From: Deltaproteobacteria bacterium | GTDB taxonomy: Bacteria > Myxococcota_A > Polyangia > HGW-17 > JAJRWW01 | Assembly (NCBI GenBank): GCA_029938605.1 | Contig: JAOZUO010000005.1 | Location: 1-49,129, forward strand | Length of the DNA stretch: 49,129 bases | Reading direction: 5' to 3' | In this document: positions 16,180 through 24,435 of the stretch, in pieces | How positions within the stretch are numbered: the first letter of the stretch is position 1 | Layout: each line of letters starts with the position of its first letter | Translations under genes and position numbers: made by a program | The notes under the pieces: model-generated | Seen by the model: the letters and a program-made list of their open reading frames with translations, nothing else | Told to the model about the DNA's origin: nothing | Database searches by the model: none

Positions 16180-17337
16180 TCAAGGTTTGCCGCGTTTGCC
16201 GCGTTTGCCGCGCATGCCACGTTTGGCATTGCAGATCTTGAGATAGCGTCTGACTTCGCCGACGACCATGGAGCTTTTGTCCTTGAGCATGGCGCGGATC
16301 TGCTTGAGGGTCTGACGGCAGGGTCGTTTGGCCAGGGCGTGCAGCACCGTGAGGCGGATGCTCGCGTACCGGTCGTTTTTCATGGTGAGCAGCACCGCGT
16401 AGGCCTTCGGGTGTAGACTCGAGGCCAGGGCATGCGCGCAGGTCTGGCGAATGCTGTTGTTCGGATCCGTCTTGCAGTGCTTCAGCCCGGCGAGGGCCGG
16501 GTTGGTGCGGTATTTGCTCAGGGCGCCAATGGCCTGGAACTTGACCGTGTAACCCCTGGTTTTCAGGGCCTTGATCCAATGGGCGATGGTGCGCTTGTCG
16601 TCGATGGCGGCCATGGCCTGTCCGGCCTTGCGGGCGTGAGCGCTATTTTTGCCGAGCAGCAGCCCCCCGAGCTCCCCGATGAGCGTACCCATGCGCTTGG
16701 GGTCCGTCGGGGTCACGGTCACCATGGCGCGGGCGATGACCACGGGACCCTTGACCCGAAAGTTCTTTCGGCCCGCCGGGGTGGCGGGGTTGATTCCCAG
16801 GGGGCGGGCACAGGTGATCTCGTATACGCCGGGCTTGGTGATCTTCGCCCAGTTGGGTAGAAACAGCTCCCGGGTGAAGTTCCCGCCGTCGGGCAACTGA
16901 CGCTGGCTGGAGATGCCGCCGAAGCTCGGTCCGGAGCTCCGGAGCGGGAGCGGCCTGCCCCCCCGGGGCTTGATCTCGACCTTGTAGCGGTTGGGTCGCC
17001 CTAGACTGTTGCGATAGTCGCCGCCCTCGGGGATCAGCAGATCCACGCCCGAGAGATTGCGAACTTTGTAGGTCATATAGATGGGCTCGCCCAGCATGAA
17101 GGTGCTGCGCTCGGGGACCAGGCTCACCTCCAGCTTCCAGCCCTTTACCGTGACCTTCGTCGTCGCGTTCGCGGTGGCGGTGGCGGGCGACGGCTTTGAC
17201 ACCCGCGGGGACGCCGCCGGGCGCGGGTCGGCTCTTTGGCGGGCCGCGGAGTCCCGTCGCGGCACCGGCTGGTTGCCGGCACAGCTCGAGGTGAAAACCA
17301 GGCCGGCTGCAAAGAGCCCAAACAGATTTCGGTTCAT
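16180..17337 (-). CDS. HEAT-repeat lipoprotein
   Basis: A 385-aa exported protein of unknown role. The signal peptide ends at FTSSC. A Pro/Ala/Ser/Thr-rich linker runs to about residue 60. Residues 65-215 form a beta-rich domain (FMLGEPIYMTYKVRNLSG, then PGVYEITCA) resembling an Ig-like or transglutaminase-associated fold. Residues 215-370 are helical repeats of HEAT type (IAHWIKALKTRGYTVKFQAI, SIRQTCAHALASSLHPKAYA, SIRLTVLHALAKRP). The C-terminus is GKRGKRGKP from a 9-bp tandem repeat. It may scaffold proteins on the inner face of the outer membrane. A promoter-like element (copy A) is placed upstream on the same strand at 17415-17442. Confidence 0.75.
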   Translation of the reverse strand: MNRNLFGLFAAGLVFTSSCAGNQPVPRRDSAARQRADPRPAASPRVSKPSPATATANATTKVTVKGWKLEVSLVPERSTFMLGEPIYMTYKVRNLSGVDLLIPEGGDYRNSLGRPNRYKVEIKPRGGRPLPLRSSGPSFGGISSQRQLPDGGNFTRELFLPNWAKITKPGVYEITCARPLGINPATPAGRKNFRVKGPVVIARAMVTVTPTDPKRMGTLIGELGGLLLGKNSAHARKAGQAMAAIDDKRTIAHWIKALKTRGYTVKFQAIGALSKYRTNPALAGLKHCKTDPNNSIRQTCAHALASSLHPKAYAVLLTMKNDRYASIRLTVLHALAKRPCRQTLKQIRAMLKDKSSMVVGEVRRYLKICNAKRGMRGKRGKRGKP

Positions 17338-17782
17338 AGGGTAACTCCCGGACCCTTAGCAAAAAAAGGGGTTATGCTGATTCTGGGCCATTTGCTTCCC
17401 TGAGAAGGTTCTCAAGTATGATGGAGGGAGTTGGGGGGTCAATCGGAATATGCGCACATGGACTCTTCGAACGGGTCGCTCTGATCGAGATCGTCGTCGA
17501 TTAGATGAGTCTGCTGGTCTCTCAAACGGGCCGGAGCGCGGGCTGTCCGCGCAGAACCGGTGGTCGCAGGGCGACAGACAGGGCATGGTCCAAGGTGGCC
17601 TACTCGTCGTCGGAGTCGCAGAGTCGCAGAATCGCAGAGTCGCAACGGTAGCGTGTGCTCCAGAGCCCAGCCGCTGAAGCTCAACTCTCGGTGGTGACGG
17701 GCCATGGGCCAGCGGAGGTGATCCGTGGAAACGGAAACGGCTGGGGTGCTGATGGTGGCGTTGGTGGCCACGTTACGGGTCC
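17338..17782. other. 445-nt non-coding gap
   Basis: No gene is supported. The region holds copy A of the dispersed promoter-like element and an 8-bp tandem repeat (gtcgcaga, about four copies near 17616-17645). The weak frames through it lack coding character and starts. Confidence 0.5.
17368..17443 (-). promoter_or_regulatory. Dispersed promoter-like element, copy A
   Basis: On the minus strand: TTGACC (17437-17442), a 16-nt spacer, CATACT (17415-17420) followed by TGAG. This fits a sigma-70 promoter for the HEAT lipoprotein 78 nt downstream. Between them lies a frame encoding KQMAQNQHNPFFC and a stop, which is shared with copies B, C and, loosely, D. Confidence 0.45.
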
Positions 17783-18982
17783 TCAGTATCCGTATGTCCA
17801 GGTGTCCCCAAGGAATTCACCGAGCGCGCCTTTCCCACCAAACAAGACGATCATGCCTCGGCCGGCGTCGTACACCATGCTGGCGTTGTTTCGTTCCGGG
17901 GGACGCGCCGTGGGCGTGATCTCCCGCCACTGCTCACCGTCGTATTCCCAGGTGTCGTTGTAGAGCCCGTAGTTGTACCCGCCGAAGAGCACTACCCGGC
18001 CACGGTCCGAGTCGTAGGCCAGCGTGTGGTTCGCCCGGACGGAAGGAGACAGCGCGGGACTTTTTTCCGACCATTGCACGCCATCGTATTCCCAGGTGTC
18101 TGAAAGGAAATCGTAGTCGTCCCAGCCACCGAAGAGCACTACCCGGCCACGGTCCGAGTCGTAGGTCATGGCGTGCCAGGCTCTCGGTGAAGGCGAGTTG
18201 ACGGGAGAGATCTCGAGCCACTGTTCGCCGTCGTACTCCCAGGTGTCTCCCAGGTAGACGAAGCCGTCGTCCCAGTCGCTTCCTCCGAAGAGCACCAGGC
18301 GTCCACGCGCAGCGTCGTAAGCCATCGCGAGAAATCTCCGAGCGCGCGGGGAGATCTGCGGGGTGACCTCGGTCCACTCGACACCGTCGTGCTCCCAGGT
18401 GTCGTTTCGGCAGACATAGAGCGGATCGCTCGGCGGGATCCAACCGCCCCCGAAAAGCACCAATCGGTCTCTCTGGGAATCGTAGGCCAACCCATGGCCG
18501 TTGCGCCCTGTCGGCGAAGAGGCGGGCGTGGCCTCGAACCAGGTGAGCGCCTCGAGCGTCCATAGGTCGTTGAGGGTAGCCTCGGGACCGCCTAAGGTTG
18601 CGCCCCCACCGAAGAGCACGACAAGTCCGCGAACTGAGTGGTAGACCATGGCGAGACTCTGCCTCGCGCACGGCGACGTGGCGGGAGATTCCACATGCCA
18701 TTGCGCGTTTTCTACGACACAGGCAGCTGAGCACCCATCGCCGCTGTACAGGTTCCCATCGTCGCACTGTTCCCCGGCCTCGATTTCCCCGTTTCCGCAC
18801 TGGTCGGGGCTGTGCTCTTCACCCCACGTAGCGTCTCCGGTATCGTCGGCGACAAATACGTCTGCGACGCTGCCAACGTTCTGTGCGCCACAGGACGGCA
18901 ATCCCAACAAAAACAGGATCGTTATCCACCCCGCGATAGCTCTTTCGCTCGCCGTCGACATCCTGTCGCCAGAGTAGGCCAT
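17783..18982 (-). CDS. Kelch-type beta-propeller lipoprotein
   Basis: About 399 aa, exported. The signal peptide ends in a lipobox (LGLPSC). A short Cys-rich unit follows, CGNGEIEAGEQCDDGN and GDGCSAAC, the DUF4215-type myxobacterial disulfide repeat. The rest is six kelch/galactose-oxidase-like repeats, each with a YDS-RGR-VVLFGG strand and a DTWEYDGEQW strand, which would close into a six-bladed propeller. Such propellers usually bind sugars or proteins at the surface. Starts at 18982 (ATG, chosen) or 18961 (ATG, after GACAGG) both leave a good signal peptide; the frame is open further upstream without signal character. It is monocistronic as far as can be seen. Confidence 0.85.
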   Translation of the reverse strand: MAYSGDRMSTASERAIAGWITILFLLGLPSCGAQNVGSVADVFVADDTGDATWGEEHSPDQCGNGEIEAGEQCDDGNLYSGDGCSAACVVENAQWHVESPATSPCARQSLAMVYHSVRGLVVLFGGGATLGGPEATLNDLWTLEALTWFEATPASSPTGRNGHGLAYDSQRDRLVLFGGGWIPPSDPLYVCRNDTWEHDGVEWTEVTPQISPRARRFLAMAYDAARGRLVLFGGSDWDDGFVYLGDTWEYDGEQWLEISPVNSPSPRAWHAMTYDSDRGRVVLFGGWDDYDFLSDTWEYDGVQWSEKSPALSPSVRANHTLAYDSDRGRVVLFGGYNYGLYNDTWEYDGEQWREITPTARPPERNNASMVYDAGRGMIVLFGGKGALGEFLGDTWTYGY

Positions 18983-19347
18983 CTTTGGTCCGCGTGTACA
19001 TAAATAGTCACGCACACTGACAGTGGTGCTAGATGGTGACAGGTCTTTAGAATTTAGTTTTCCGGGGTGAATGCGTACCAGCATCATGCTGATTATTGGC
19101 CAATGGGTCGAGTTGGGATGGGATGGTGTCGTTGGTGGAGAGACTCGACGCGCGGTTAGATTGGGTTGTGACCAGCTTGTCGGTCTACTGGCGAGGGGGC
19201 GCCGTGATCAGGGCCAAAAGGACCATTTGAGCGTCGCATGTCGAGGCACGCCGCAATTGCTCGCTCTGGGCACCCAAAGTCAAAAGATACAAAATGCTAA
19301 TGCGACTCAACCGACGAACAAACATCGGCCAGATGTTGTCAACGCGT
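18983..19347. other. 365-nt non-coding gap
   Basis: No supported gene lies between the kelch lipoprotein and the end of the RHH fusion gene. A loose copy (D, 19084-19125) of the dispersed element encodes LANNQHDAG on the minus strand but lacks a clear promoter part. Confidence 0.4.
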
Positions 19348-20052
19348 TCACGGAGAACAGCCGGACACGTCGTAGGCTTCGCAGCTCGATTGACAAGAAA
19401 GGATCCCGTCGTCATAGCCTTGCGAAACGCAGGTGGCGCCGTTCAACTCCGTCCCGTCGCACACCTCGGCGTGCGCAGTCTGCCGGATGCCATCGCCACA
19501 GTAGCCGCGGCAGGCGGAAGTGTCGAACTGGCAGGCTTCCGGAGTGTATCGTCCCCCAGTACATGCGAGGGTTCCCTCGTAGAACCCCATGAGCGTACAG
19601 GTGGCACCGTCGAGGTCGGTCCCATCACACTGCTCCTGGTGCAAAAAATCGATAATGCCGTTGCCGCAGGCCACACAGTCCTCGAATCCGACATACGTAC
19701 ACCAGTCGCAGGTGAGATCACCGGACACGTAGCCATAGTCGGTACAGGTCGACGCATTGCCGTCACAACTCTCGCCGATCTCGATAATGCCATTGCCACA
19801 CCGTGGCGACAACCGCTCGTCACATCCAGCGGATTGGGTCACCAGGAGCGCCGCGCACAGCACCACGCAGGTACCGCCTACCCAGTCAAGGAACGCTTCA
19901 ATCAAGTACTCCTGCAACGCACGCGCAAAGAGTTGGCTCCGCGAAATCCCAAAGCTCCCCGCTAGCCGCGCCACGCGTTGGTAAACATCATCTGGCAATG
20001 AGATCGTTGTTTTCATTCCAGTCGTATCGTCAGCCAGCAGATCCGCGGTCAT
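19348..20052 (-). CDS. RHH antitoxin-like N-terminus fused to Cys-rich lipoprotein
   Basis: A 234-aa chimera. Residues 13-55 (MKTTISLPDDVYQRVARLAG and on to ALQEYL) match a ribbon-helix-helix DNA-binding domain of the MazE/VapB-like antitoxin kind. Immediately afterwards a hydrophobic stretch (GGTCVVLCAALLVTQSAGC) with a lipobox-like SAGC is followed by three myxobacterial Cys-rich repeats (CGNGIIEIGESCDG, CGNGIIDFLHQEQCDG, CGDGIRQTAHAEVCDG). Either recombination joined an antitoxin start to a lipoprotein that lost its own, or this is a membrane-tethered regulator with a cytoplasmic RHH domain and an outside sensor. No good start is seen for the lipoprotein alone. ATG 20016 (at MKTTIS) is an alternative start. 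It lies 30 nt after the ImmA/IrrE gene. Confidence 0.7.
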   Translation of the reverse strand: MTADLLADDTTGMKTTISLPDDVYQRVARLAGSFGISRSQLFARALQEYLIEAFLDWVGGTCVVLCAALLVTQSAGCDERLSPRCGNGIIEIGESCDGNASTCTDYGYVSGDLTCDWCTYVGFEDCVACGNGIIDFLHQEQCDGTDLDGATCTLMGFYEGTLACTGGRYTPEACQFDTSACRGYCGDGIRQTAHAEVCDGTELNGATCVSQGYDDGILSCQSSCEAYDVSGCSP

Positions 20053-20082
20053 GGCTACGGGCCCAAACAGTACCTGACCTAC

Positions 20083-21531
20083 TCAGCGCCTTGGGCGGGC
20101 GAGTTGTCCTAGCCAGCGCTCAACCATACTTGGTAAAGGGATCTCCTGATGTCGATGCCCGTTGACAAGCTGCCACGCCGCGATCTCCTGGCTCGCACCG
20201 AACTCATGTCCAAGATTGTCAACGAGCTCTTGCCACTCCTCGCGAGAGGCCGGGTGTCCCTCTATCTCGCGTGTCAACGCCTCCTGCTGCGGAAGAATCA
20301 ACTCGGCCGCGAACGCTCGCGCTCTCTTTTCTGGTATCTCCGGTGCAAAAGGACCCAAGGCCTCGGCAAATGGCAGGGCACCCTCCCTGTCGAAGAGCAG
20401 GTGGCACAATTCGTGGCACAGTGTCGCTCGTCGACCCATCTCTCCCTGCGCGTGGCGGCCATCCTCGTTCACCAGGATCGCAGGACCGTGGTTTTTCCCG
20501 AATACGGCAATCGCGTCAAGCACGTCTGCCCCGAGGGATACCTTCATCACCTGTACGCCGAGTGACTCAAGCACGCGTTCAATCTCAACCCGGCCTTCTG
20601 AATGCGTATCCGGGAGAAGCGGACGCGCCGCCCGTGCAAGCGAGTAACCCTGCTCCCATGCCATCTGAGTGGCCGTTACGGCCTCTTTGACTCTTGTTTC
20701 AATGTTGTCGAGCGCCGGAGTTTCACGTTTCTCGATTTTCGAAATCTCGCCTAAAAGCCGGCCCAACGCCTCGTCGTCAATCAAATCGGCGGCCATCCGG
20801 GCTGCCGCCAGAATTTCGTCCTCAAAGTACCGTCCGTCGCGCACGATGAGGTAGGGCTCCACCACCACTCTCGAGCTCTCCTCCAGTCCAGCACCGTACC
20901 GGAGCACGAATTCTGTATCCGTGGATCGATCTCGCGCTTCCCAGCGTTTCAAGACGAAACGCGCTCGTCCGTCGCCCGATAGAGCCAACCGGGTGGCTAC
21001 CGCGTCGCCAACGTCCTGTAGCGTTTGCAAAACGTCATCGATCGGAAGCAGAGTACTCCCATTCCGAGTACTCACGATGCACTGAAAGCCCTGCCGTAAG
21101 AAGCGCACCGGTTCCGCAGTCGCTCCTTGAAGTGATCTTGCCAGATCATGTACCTCAAGGAAGGACAATACCTCGTCATGGACACCATCCGCATATTCGG
21201 GTGACTCATCCGTCCGGAGCTTCTCTATCTCTGTCTCCAAGGCCATCGGTGAGCGGGGATTGAGTGGCAGCGGATAAGACTGCTCCCACTCCAGATGGGG
21301 CCAGGCCTCGGCGAGGAACTCCAAGAGCTCCACCCATGTCCATTCGATCCCAACGACCTCGCCCGTTTCAGAAATGCCCTCATCCCACGCCCCCCAAATG
21401 GGTCGTCCGTCTACCCAGAGGACAACCTCTCCGCGGGTCACCTCCGCCGCCGAGCCTGTCTGGACTCCGGACCACTTCAACGAAAACCCAAAATGCTCAC
21501 GGCTTCCGAACATCATCGGGGCTTCAACCAT
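20083..21531 (-). CDS. ImmA/IrrE-family metallopeptidase with N-terminal domains
   Basis: A 482-aa protein. The C-terminal third is an ImmA/IrrE zinc peptidase: HELCH at 373-377, with a downstream Glu in EKRARAFAAELILP as probable third ligand. Family members cleave repressors or antitoxins in mobile elements, toxin-antitoxin loci and stress responses. Residues 1-100 form a separate alpha/beta domain (SGVQTGSAAEVTRGEVVLWV, then WTWVELLEFLAEAWPHLEWE) and 100-300 a mostly helical region; I recognise neither. The start at 21531 has GAGGAG upstream and lies 19 nt inside the end of the preceding gene, so the two are translationally coupled. The RHH fusion gene lies just downstream. The substrate is unknown. 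Confidence 0.85.
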   Translation of the reverse strand: MVEAPMMFGSREHFGFSLKWSGVQTGSAAEVTRGEVVLWVDGRPIWGAWDEGISETGEVVGIEWTWVELLEFLAEAWPHLEWEQSYPLPLNPRSPMALETEIEKLRTDESPEYADGVHDEVLSFLEVHDLARSLQGATAEPVRFLRQGFQCIVSTRNGSTLLPIDDVLQTLQDVGDAVATRLALSGDGRARFVLKRWEARDRSTDTEFVLRYGAGLEESSRVVVEPYLIVRDGRYFEDEILAAARMAADLIDDEALGRLLGEISKIEKRETPALDNIETRVKEAVTATQMAWEQGYSLARAARPLLPDTHSEGRVEIERVLESLGVQVMKVSLGADVLDAIAVFGKNHGPAILVNEDGRHAQGEMGRRATLCHELCHLLFDREGALPFAEALGPFAPEIPEKRARAFAAELILPQQEALTREIEGHPASREEWQELVDNLGHEFGASQEIAAWQLVNGHRHQEIPLPSMVERWLGQLARPRR

Positions 21532-21947
21532 CGCTCAATCTCCTCGGCGCAGCCCTGTCGATACGCTACCTCGCGGATGCTCCTATGAATTGCCGGAGGT
21601 ACGGCTCTGTCCTCGAAGTCCTCTGGAAAGGCATGGTAGCTACGGCCAGGTATGGTCGGGGTGGCGCGGTAGAGCCAGGCATTATGCACGATGTATATTC
21701 TCTTTGGATGATCGTGGGCCCAATTAGACGGGGACCAACAAACCCCGCTATTCAGTAACCGCTCCAACAGCTCCCCGGTATCCTCGGCTGGAACGAGTGC
21801 ACGCGGACACTTGCCGACTCGTACGCTCCCACGACCCCTACGATCCGGAACTTTCACGAAGCCTGGATGATCTTCGGCCCAATGATGCTTCCGTTTGGGG
21901 TTCTCATCGGTCTGGTACTCCCATTTGGTTTTCGTCTCGGCGGACAT
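21513..21947 (-). CDS. Small unknown protein paired with ImmA/IrrE peptidase
   Basis: A 144-aa basic soluble protein of a family I cannot name. Visible blocks are RGRGSVRVGKCPRAL near residue 40, HPKRIYIVHNAWLYRATPTI near 80 with PGRSYHAFPEDF after it, and a C-terminal helix GCAEEIERWLKP. The His/Tyr/Arg-rich core could hold an active site but no catalytic motif is recognised. It overlaps the ImmA/IrrE gene by 19 nt, implying fixed expression ratio and perhaps a functional pair such as effector and activator. A promoter-like element (copy B) lies about 165 nt upstream on the same strand. Confidence 0.7.
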   Translation of the reverse strand: MSAETKTKWEYQTDENPKRKHHWAEDHPGFVKVPDRRGRGSVRVGKCPRALVPAEDTGELLERLLNSGVCWSPSNWAHDHPKRIYIVHNAWLYRATPTIPGRSYHAFPEDFEDRAVPPAIHRSIREVAYRQGCAEEIERWLKPR

Positions 21948-22081
21948 GACTGCTCATTCCTTGCCACCAGAATCGTCCAATTGAAGCCAGCTATGATTTT
22001 GATAGCATAGCAGAACATCGAGCGGTGCAGAAAAGCGTCCGCCCATACTATCTTGAGCAAATCCTCCCAAAGGTCTGTAAA

Positions 22082-22142
22082 GGGGATCAAGCTGACTTAT
22101 GGCCACCTGCTCAAGTATGAGGGAGGGGATTTGGGGGGTCAA
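22082..22142 (-). promoter_or_regulatory. Dispersed promoter-like element, copy B
   Basis: On the minus strand: TTGACC (22137-22142), a 17-nt spacer, CATACT (22114-22119) followed by TGAG, then a frame encoding LEQVAISQLDPLY. It could drive the small unknown gene and the ImmA/IrrE gene. It is over 80% identical to copy A across the 33 nt of the promoter part. Confidence 0.45.
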
Positions 22143-22174
22143 GTGGTGGGGATCTAGCCTTGCCCGCCGCCTTT

Positions 22175-22348
22175 CGTGGACACCCGACTTTGGGGCACAA
22201 TGGTCCCGTGGAGGTCCTGATGGGTGGCAAGAAGAGAAGCCGTAAGTACACGCTTGAGCAGAAGCAGGAAGCCGTGAGGCTTGTCCGGGTCAGCGGTCAG
22301 GGCATCAACGATGTAGCTCGCAAACTCGGAATTCCGACGAACACACTA
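22175..22348 (+). pseudogene. IS3-type transposase OrfA stump
   Basis: From the ATG at 22220 the frame encodes the N-terminus of an IS3-family OrfA (Transposase_8 HTH): KYTLEQKQEAVRLV and GINDVARKLGIPTNTLR. It stops being transposase-like after 43 residues, where the sequence runs into a hairpin and the PilZ gene. The upstream GTGGACACCCGACTTTGGGG looks like an IS3-type terminal sequence. No OrfB or right end is visible, so the element is a remnant. Confidence 0.75.
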
Positions 22349-22381
22349 AGGACCCTAAGGGTCCTAAGGGTCCTTAGGGGC
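22349..22381 (-). terminator. Hairpin after the PilZ gene
   Basis: Alternating ggaccctaagg and cctaagggtcc blocks can fold into a strong, near-perfect stem immediately after the PilZ stop codon. It probably ends the minus-strand transcript. It also marks the break point of the transposase remnant. Confidence 0.5.
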
Positions 22382-22705
22382 CTACAGCATCTGCTCGATT
22401 TCGGCGGCAACATGGAAGGTGGAGGGCTCGCCGTGTACAGGCCGGGAGCGCTTGACGACCACCACGGCCCACAGGGGCGGCGTAATGGGCAGGTCGGGCT
22501 TGGCGAAGATCTCGAGCCGCGTCCCGGGGCGCAGGGCCTCTTCAGCCTCGAAGAGCATACCGGATCCGGACAGACACACCGCGTGGGCCGGGATCCGCGT
22601 CGTAGAGCCCACGGCCTGGTAGGTCATGTGGCAGTTGAACTCCATCCGCGGCAGGCCGCGTCTGTCCGGTTTCTTCTGAGCAGCAATTTGAGCGCCTAGC
22701 AGCAT
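22382..22705 (-). CDS. PilZ-domain protein
   Basis: A 107-aa single PilZ domain, a c-di-GMP receptor fold. The RxxxR ligand motif is present in RRGLPRMEF near residues 15-23 and the second motif appears as CLSGSGMLFE near 44-53, close to the D/NxSxxG consensus but with Leu at the first position, so binding strength is uncertain. The start has AAGGAG 8 nt upstream. It is 144 nt downstream of the DAHP synthase gene on the same strand. The diguanylate cyclase at 29.7 kb could supply its ligand. Confidence 0.82.
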   Translation of the reverse strand: MLLGAQIAAQKKPDRRGLPRMEFNCHMTYQAVGSTTRIPAHAVCLSGSGMLFEAEEALRPGTRLEIFAKPDLPITPPLWAVVVVKRSRPVHGEPSTFHVAAEIEQML

Positions 22706-22849
22706 GGTCGACTCCTTCCGGAGACGTCAGTCTCCTTAGTCCGACTCTAGGCTGCTCCAGGAAATGGGGCCAATTTTTGGATCCCCGCCCTTTGGATCCC
22801 CCCCCAGATTGGGATCCACTCAGGGTGCGATCAGATCGGCGAAAACTGC

Positions 22850-24247
22850 TCAGTCGCAAGCTACCCTGTCGTGGGGCGTATCGCTGCCGTGGAGGTGTCC
22901 ACGGTTCTGTTTGAGCATCTCGGCCAGGAGGAAGGCCAGCTCCAGGGCCTGCTTGGCATTGAGCCGGGGATCGCAGTGGGTGTGATAACGGTCTGAGAGA
23001 TTGGCTTCGGTGATCGCCTGGGCGCCACCGACGCATTCGGTGACGTCCTGGCCGGTGATTTCGAAGTGCACGCCGCCGGGATAGCTTCCCTCGGCGCGGT
23101 GTACGTCGAAGAACTCCCGCACCTCTTGCAGGATCTTGTCAAAGGGCCGGGTCTTGAGACCGCTGGCGCTCCTCACCGTGTTGGCGTGCATGGGGTCGCA
23201 GGACCAGACTACCCTTTTACCTTCGCGCCCGATGGCCCTGATCAACCTCGGCAGGTACTGCTCCACCTTCTGGGCCCCCATGCGCACGATGAGGGTCATG
23301 CGTCCGGCTTCGTTCTTCGGATCGAGCGTATCGATCAATCGGAGCAGCTCGTCAGGCTCGGTGGTTGGCCCGCATTTGAGACCCAACGGATTCCCGACGC
23401 CGCGCAAAAACTCCACATGGGCGTGGTCCAATTGGCGGGTACGGTCGCCGATCCACAGCATGTGAGCCGAGGTGTCGTACCAGTCTCCGGTGGTGCTGTC
23501 GACCCGGGTCAGGGCCTCTTCGTAGTGAAGCAGTAAGGCCTCGTGCGAGGTGAAGAAATCCGTCTCTCGAATCTGCGGTGTGCTCTCGGGAGTTAACCCG
23601 CAAGCCGCCATGAAGGCCAAGGTCTCGGCCAAGCGGTCGGCCATGTCCCGGTAGCGCTCTCCCAGGGGGCTATCGGCCACGAAGTCCAGGGTCCACTCAT
23701 GCACCTTGTGCAGGTTGGCGTATCCGCCCTGGGCGAAGGCGCGCAGCAGGTTGAGCGTCGCCGCGGACTGGTTGTGGGCCTGAATCATGCGCTCGGGATT
23801 GGGCGTGCGAGACGCCTCGGTGAAGTCCATGCCGTTGATGGAATCCCCCCGATAGGCGGGCAACTCGAGGCCGTTTCTGGTCTCGGTGTCTTGGGAGCGA
23901 GGTTTGGCAAACTGGCCCGCCATGCGTCCCACCTTGACCACCGGCAGCGCGGCACCGTAAATCAGCACCACGGCCATCTGCAGCAGCGCCCGGAAAGTGT
24001 CGCGAATGTTGTCGGCGTGGAACTCGGCGAAGCTCTCGGCGCAGTCGCCTCCCTGCAGCAAGAAAGCCTTGCCGTCGGCAACCCTGGCCAAGGCCCCCCT
24101 CAGGCGGCGCGCTTCCCCGGCGAAGACCAGCGGCGGATAGGACTGCAGCGTCCGTTCAACGCCGATCAGCTTGTCCGTGTCCGGATACACGGGCACCTTT
24201 TGAATCGGTTTTTTGCGCCAGCTATCGGGCGTCCACAGGTCGGCCAT
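22850..24247 (-). CDS. Class II DAHP synthase
   Basis: A 465-aa 3-deoxy-D-arabino-heptulosonate-7-phosphate synthase of the plant/mycobacterial class II, which condenses phosphoenolpyruvate and erythrose-4-phosphate to open the shikimate pathway. Recognisable blocks: [61 protein letters not shown], and [15 protein letters not shown] near the C-terminus. Length is normal for the class. The ATG at 24247 has AAGGA 6 nt upstream; an upstream in-frame ATG at 24292 is less likely. Its GAAGGAACGTGATGGC start region is copied exactly in front of the small frame at 24424. Confidence 0.93.
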   Translation of the reverse strand: MADLWTPDSWRKKPIQKVPVYPDTDKLIGVERTLQSYPPLVFAGEARRLRGALARVADGKAFLLQGGDCAESFAEFHADNIRDTFRALLQMAVVLIYGAALPVVKVGRMAGQFAKPRSQDTETRNGLELPAYRGDSINGMDFTEASRTPNPERMIQAHNQSAATLNLLRAFAQGGYANLHKVHEWTLDFVADSPLGERYRDMADRLAETLAFMAACGLTPESTPQIRETDFFTSHEALLLHYEEALTRVDSTTGDWYDTSAHMLWIGDRTRQLDHAHVEFLRGVGNPLGLKCGPTTEPDELLRLIDTLDPKNEAGRMTLIVRMGAQKVEQYLPRLIRAIGREGKRVVWSCDPMHANTVRSASGLKTRPFDKILQEVREFFDVHRAEGSYPGGVHFEITGQDVTECVGGAQAITEANLSDRYHTHCDPRLNAKQALELAFLLAEMLKQNRGHLHGSDTPHDRVACD

Positions 24248-24361
24248 CACACGTTCCTTCTCACCTGGATGAGTCCCCCGAAGGCACAGCATATAGACCG
24301 GTTAGAAAAAAGTAGCCAGAAGATCGTAGGAACAACAAACGCTGACATCAGTTCCGTACAA

Positions 24362-24424
24362 TCACCGCCACCGAACCGACAGATCAAGCTTCACTACCAG
24401 AATCAGCGCCAGCACCGTTGCCAT
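24362..24424 (-). CDS. Possible 20-aa hydrophobic peptide
   Basis: A 20-codon frame, MATVLALILVVKLD and on to WR, with one short membrane-like helix and a basic end. It begins 11 nt after the wtpC stop and has the ribosome site and start, GAAGGAACGTGATGGC, that the DAHP synthase gene also has. It may be a real small membrane protein, a leader peptide, or the relic of a duplicated start region. Confidence 0.3.
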   Translation of the reverse strand: MATVLALILVVKLDLSVRWR

Positions 24425-24435
24425 CACACGTTCCT

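Noticed and set aside
17439-17771. A 110-codon minus-strand frame in the gap before the kelch gene
   Set aside because: It lacks a ribosome site and domain, includes an 8-bp tandem repeat, and its composition is not coding-like.
19185-19415. A 76-codon frame beside the RHH fusion as a possible toxin
   Set aside because: No toxin motif or ribosome site; it overlaps the end of the fusion gene.
22349-22381. Repeated ggaccctaagg block as a CRISPR or origin repeat
   Set aside because: Only three short units, which fold as a hairpin right after a stop codon; a terminator explains it better.
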